DNA of 64,000 bases from Hybos culiciformis (lineage: Eukaryota > Arthropoda > Insecta > Diptera > Hybotidae). The stretch spans positions 1 through 64,000 of the forward strand of contig CAXFZM010000092.1 of assembly GCA_964007475.1 (NCBI GenBank). Reading direction: 5' to 3'. The translations under genes and the position numbers were made by a program. Positions 62,305 through 64,000 of the stretch are shown in pieces; the first letter of the stretch is position 1, and each line of letters opens with the position of its first letter. Under the pieces are notes generated by a model. That model was given only the letters and a program-made list of their open reading frames with translations. It made no database searches and had not been told where the DNA came from.

Positions 62305-64000
62305 TGCACAGAAAGAAGCGTAATTTCTAGACCTTTAATTTAAGCCAAAAACGAAGGTTCTCCGAGGTCTGTAGCCCGAGTAATGAACAAAAAACCAGCC
62401 CAAAGTTAACATTTTATGTGTTAAAGTTAGGGGGTTTGCTCACCTTATCGTTTATTTCTCCGGATCTAGAAAACCGATTTTCATAAAAATTGCACAGAAA
62501 GAAGCGTAATTTCTAGACCTTTAATTTAAGCCAAAAACGGAAGTTCTCCGAGGTCTGGAGCCGGAGTAATGAACAAAAAACCAGCCCAAAGTCAACATTT
62601 TATGTGTTAAAGTTAGGGGGTTTGCTCACCTTATCGTTTATTTCTCCGGATCTAGAAAACCGATTTTCATAAAAATTGCACAGAAAGAAGCGTAATTTCT
62701 AGACCTTTAATTTAAGCCAAAAACGGAGGTTCTCCGAGGTCTGGAGCCGGAGTAATGAACAAAAAACCAGCCCAAAGTCAACATTTTATGTGTTAAAGTT
62801 AGGGGGTTTGCTCACCTTATCGTTTATTTCTTCGGATCTAGAAAACCGATTTTCATAAAAATTGCACAGAAAGAAGCGTAATTTCTAGACCTTTAATTTA
62901 AGCCAAAAACGGAGGTTCTCCGAGGTCTGGAGCCGGAGTAATGAACAAAAAACCAGCCCAAAGTCAACATTTTATGTGTTAAAGTTGGGGGGTTTGCTCA
63001 CCTTATCGTTTATTTCTCCGGATCTAGAAAATCGATTTTCATAAAAATTGCACAGAAAGAAGCGTAATTTCTAGACCTTTAATTTAAGCCAAAAACGGAG
63101 GTTCTCCGAGGTCTGGAGCCGGAGTAATGAACAAAAAACCAGCCCAAAGTCAACATTTTATGTGTTAAAGTTAGGAGGTTTGCTCACCTTATCGTTTATT
63201 TCTCCGGATCTAGAAAACCGATTTACATAAAAATTGCACAGAAAGAAGCGTAATTTCTAGACCTTTAATTTAAGCCAAAAACGGAGGTTCTCCGAGGTCT
63301 GGAGCCGGAGTAATGAACAAAAAACCAGCCCAAAGTCAACATTTTATGGGTTAAAATTAGGCGGTTTGCTCACCTTATCGTTTATTTCTCCGGATCTAGA
63401 AAACCGATTTTCATAAAAATTGCACAGAAAGAAGCGTAATTTCTAGACCTTTGATTTAAGCCAAAAACGGAGGTCCGCCGAAGTCTGGAGCCGGAGTAAT
63501 GAACCAAAAACCAGCCCAAAGTCAACATTTTATGTGTTAAAGTTAGGGGGTTTGCTCACCTTATCGTTTATTTCTCCGGATCTAGAAAACCGATTTACAT
63601 AAAAATTGCACAGAAAGAAGCGTAATTTCTAGACCTTTAATTTAAGCCAAAAACCGAGGTTCTCCGAGGTCTGGAGCCGGAGTAATGAACAAAAAACCAG
63701 CCCAAAGTCAACATTTTATGTGTTAAAGTTAGGGGGTTTGCTCACCTTATCGTTTATTTCTCCGAATCTAGAAAACCGATTTACATAAAAATTGCACAGA
63801 AAGAAGCGTAATTTCTAGACCTTTAATTTAAGCCAAAAACGGAGGTCCGCCGAAGTCTGGAGCCGGAGTAATGAACAAAAAACCAGCCCAAAGTCAACAT
63901 TTTATGTGTTAAAGTTAGGGGGTTTGCTCACCTTATCGTTTATTTCTCCGGATCTAGAAAACCGATTTTCATAAAAATTGCACAGAAAGAAGCGTAATTT
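62305..64000. repeat. Chimeric tail of block types
   Basis: From 62,305 to about 63,060 the order (CGAAGG with CCCGAG, GGAAGTTCTCC, two GGAGG monomers, AAAATCGATT) matches 32,168-32,928 exactly 162 monomers earlier. From about 63,430 the order (TTTGATTT/CCGCC/ATGAACC, CTCCGAATC, CCGCC) matches 35,530 onward at 150 monomers. Private changes are CTGTAGCCCGAG, AAAGTTAACATT, TTTCTTCGG, GTTGGGGGG, TTAGGCGG and AAAACCGAGG. These are more private changes than in the flanking duplicated blocks, so this stretch appears older or less recently copied. Confidence 0.8.

Larger units (their letters stand above)
1..64000. repeat. Satellite DNA array, 186-bp monomer, about 345 head-to-tail copies
   Basis: Every part of the window is the same 186-bp unit in one orientation. 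I define monomer position 1 as the first base of AGAAGCGTAATTTCTAG, which also opens the window; the window ends 13 bases into another monomer, so both edges lie outside. The period was measured from repeated landmarks: for example, identical motifs lie at 40,924 and 63,988, exactly 124 x 186 bp apart. Most monomers differ from one another at only a few positions. No unique sequence, transposon or inversion interrupts the array. Length, homogeneity and near-nucleosomal period are typical of eukaryotic centromeric or pericentromeric satellites. That location is inferred, since nothing in the window marks a kinetochore directly. The species is not identifiable from the sequence alone. Confidence 0.98.

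Noticed and set aside
1..64000. CRISPR array
   Set aside because: The repeat is 186 bp with no unique spacers; every base belongs to the repeat. This is satellite structure.
1..64000. Telomeric repeat, because each monomer contains TTAGGG
   Set aside because: TTAGGG occurs once per 186 bp within TTAGGGGG and is not tandem. Variants TTAGGAGG and TTAAGGGG show no constraint on it.
1..64000. Transposable element or LTR origin
   Set aside because: No coding frame, terminal inverted repeat, primer-binding site or target-site duplication was visible. Variation is that of a simple tandem satellite.
1..64000. Bacterial replication iterons or phage concatemer
   Set aside because: Unit length, a copy number above 300, the absence of genes over 64 kb and multi-monomer higher-order structure do not fit iterons or phage DNA.

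Overview
The whole 64-kb window is one uninterrupted tandem satellite array. The unit is 186 bp, about 39% GC, head to tail in one orientation, with roughly 345 copies. I found no protein-coding gene, RNA gene, transposon, CRISPR array or unique DNA, and neither end of the array is inside the window. A satellite this long and this homogeneous points to a eukaryotic chromosome, most likely centromeric or pericentromeric heterochromatin, because the unit is close to one nucleosome plus linker. The species cannot be fixed from the sequence alone. From memory, 186-bp satellites are described at the centromeres of threespine stickleback and in zebrafish, but I could not compare sequences, so this is only a lead.

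The monomers are not interchangeable. A limited set of linked variants recurs in fixed order, which shows multi-monomer higher-order repeats (HORs) and older segmental duplications. From left to right: 1-2.2 kb is irregular, with several small indels and one truncated monomer. About 2.2-8.2 kb holds two copies of a block about 3.67 kb apart, the first expanded by a 5-mer duplication. About 6.95-12.6 kb holds two copies of a block 3,132 bp apart. About 12.7-17.4 kb is a 13-mer HOR (2,420 bp) in two copies. About 17.5-32 kb is a mosaic of re-used blocks, including a tandem 11-mer (2,046 bp) at 22.7-26.8 kb and a larger duplication (19.9-22.8 with 28.2-31.8 kb). About 32-34.2 kb is an indel-bearing 6-mer region, and 34.0-35.5 kb is paralogous to 0.55-1.9 kb. 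About 35.5-36.4 kb is a dimeric HOR. About 36.3-47.4 kb is repeated as 53.8-62.3 kb. Between and overlapping these lies a 21-mer HOR (3,906 bp) in two tandem copies, about 45.0-52.8 kb. The last 1.7 kb is stitched from block types seen near 32.2 and 35.5 kb.

Length is almost perfectly conserved in the later part. From 34,228 to 63,988 the phase advances by exactly 160 x 186 bp, and from 17,487 to 31,995 by exactly 78 x 186 bp. Nearly all length variation is confined to 1-17.4 kb and 32-34.2 kb. This fits recent unequal exchange or segmental amplification of whole-monomer blocks. The only ORFs of about 60 codons are satellite frames in which one stop codon was lost, and I do not regard them as genes.
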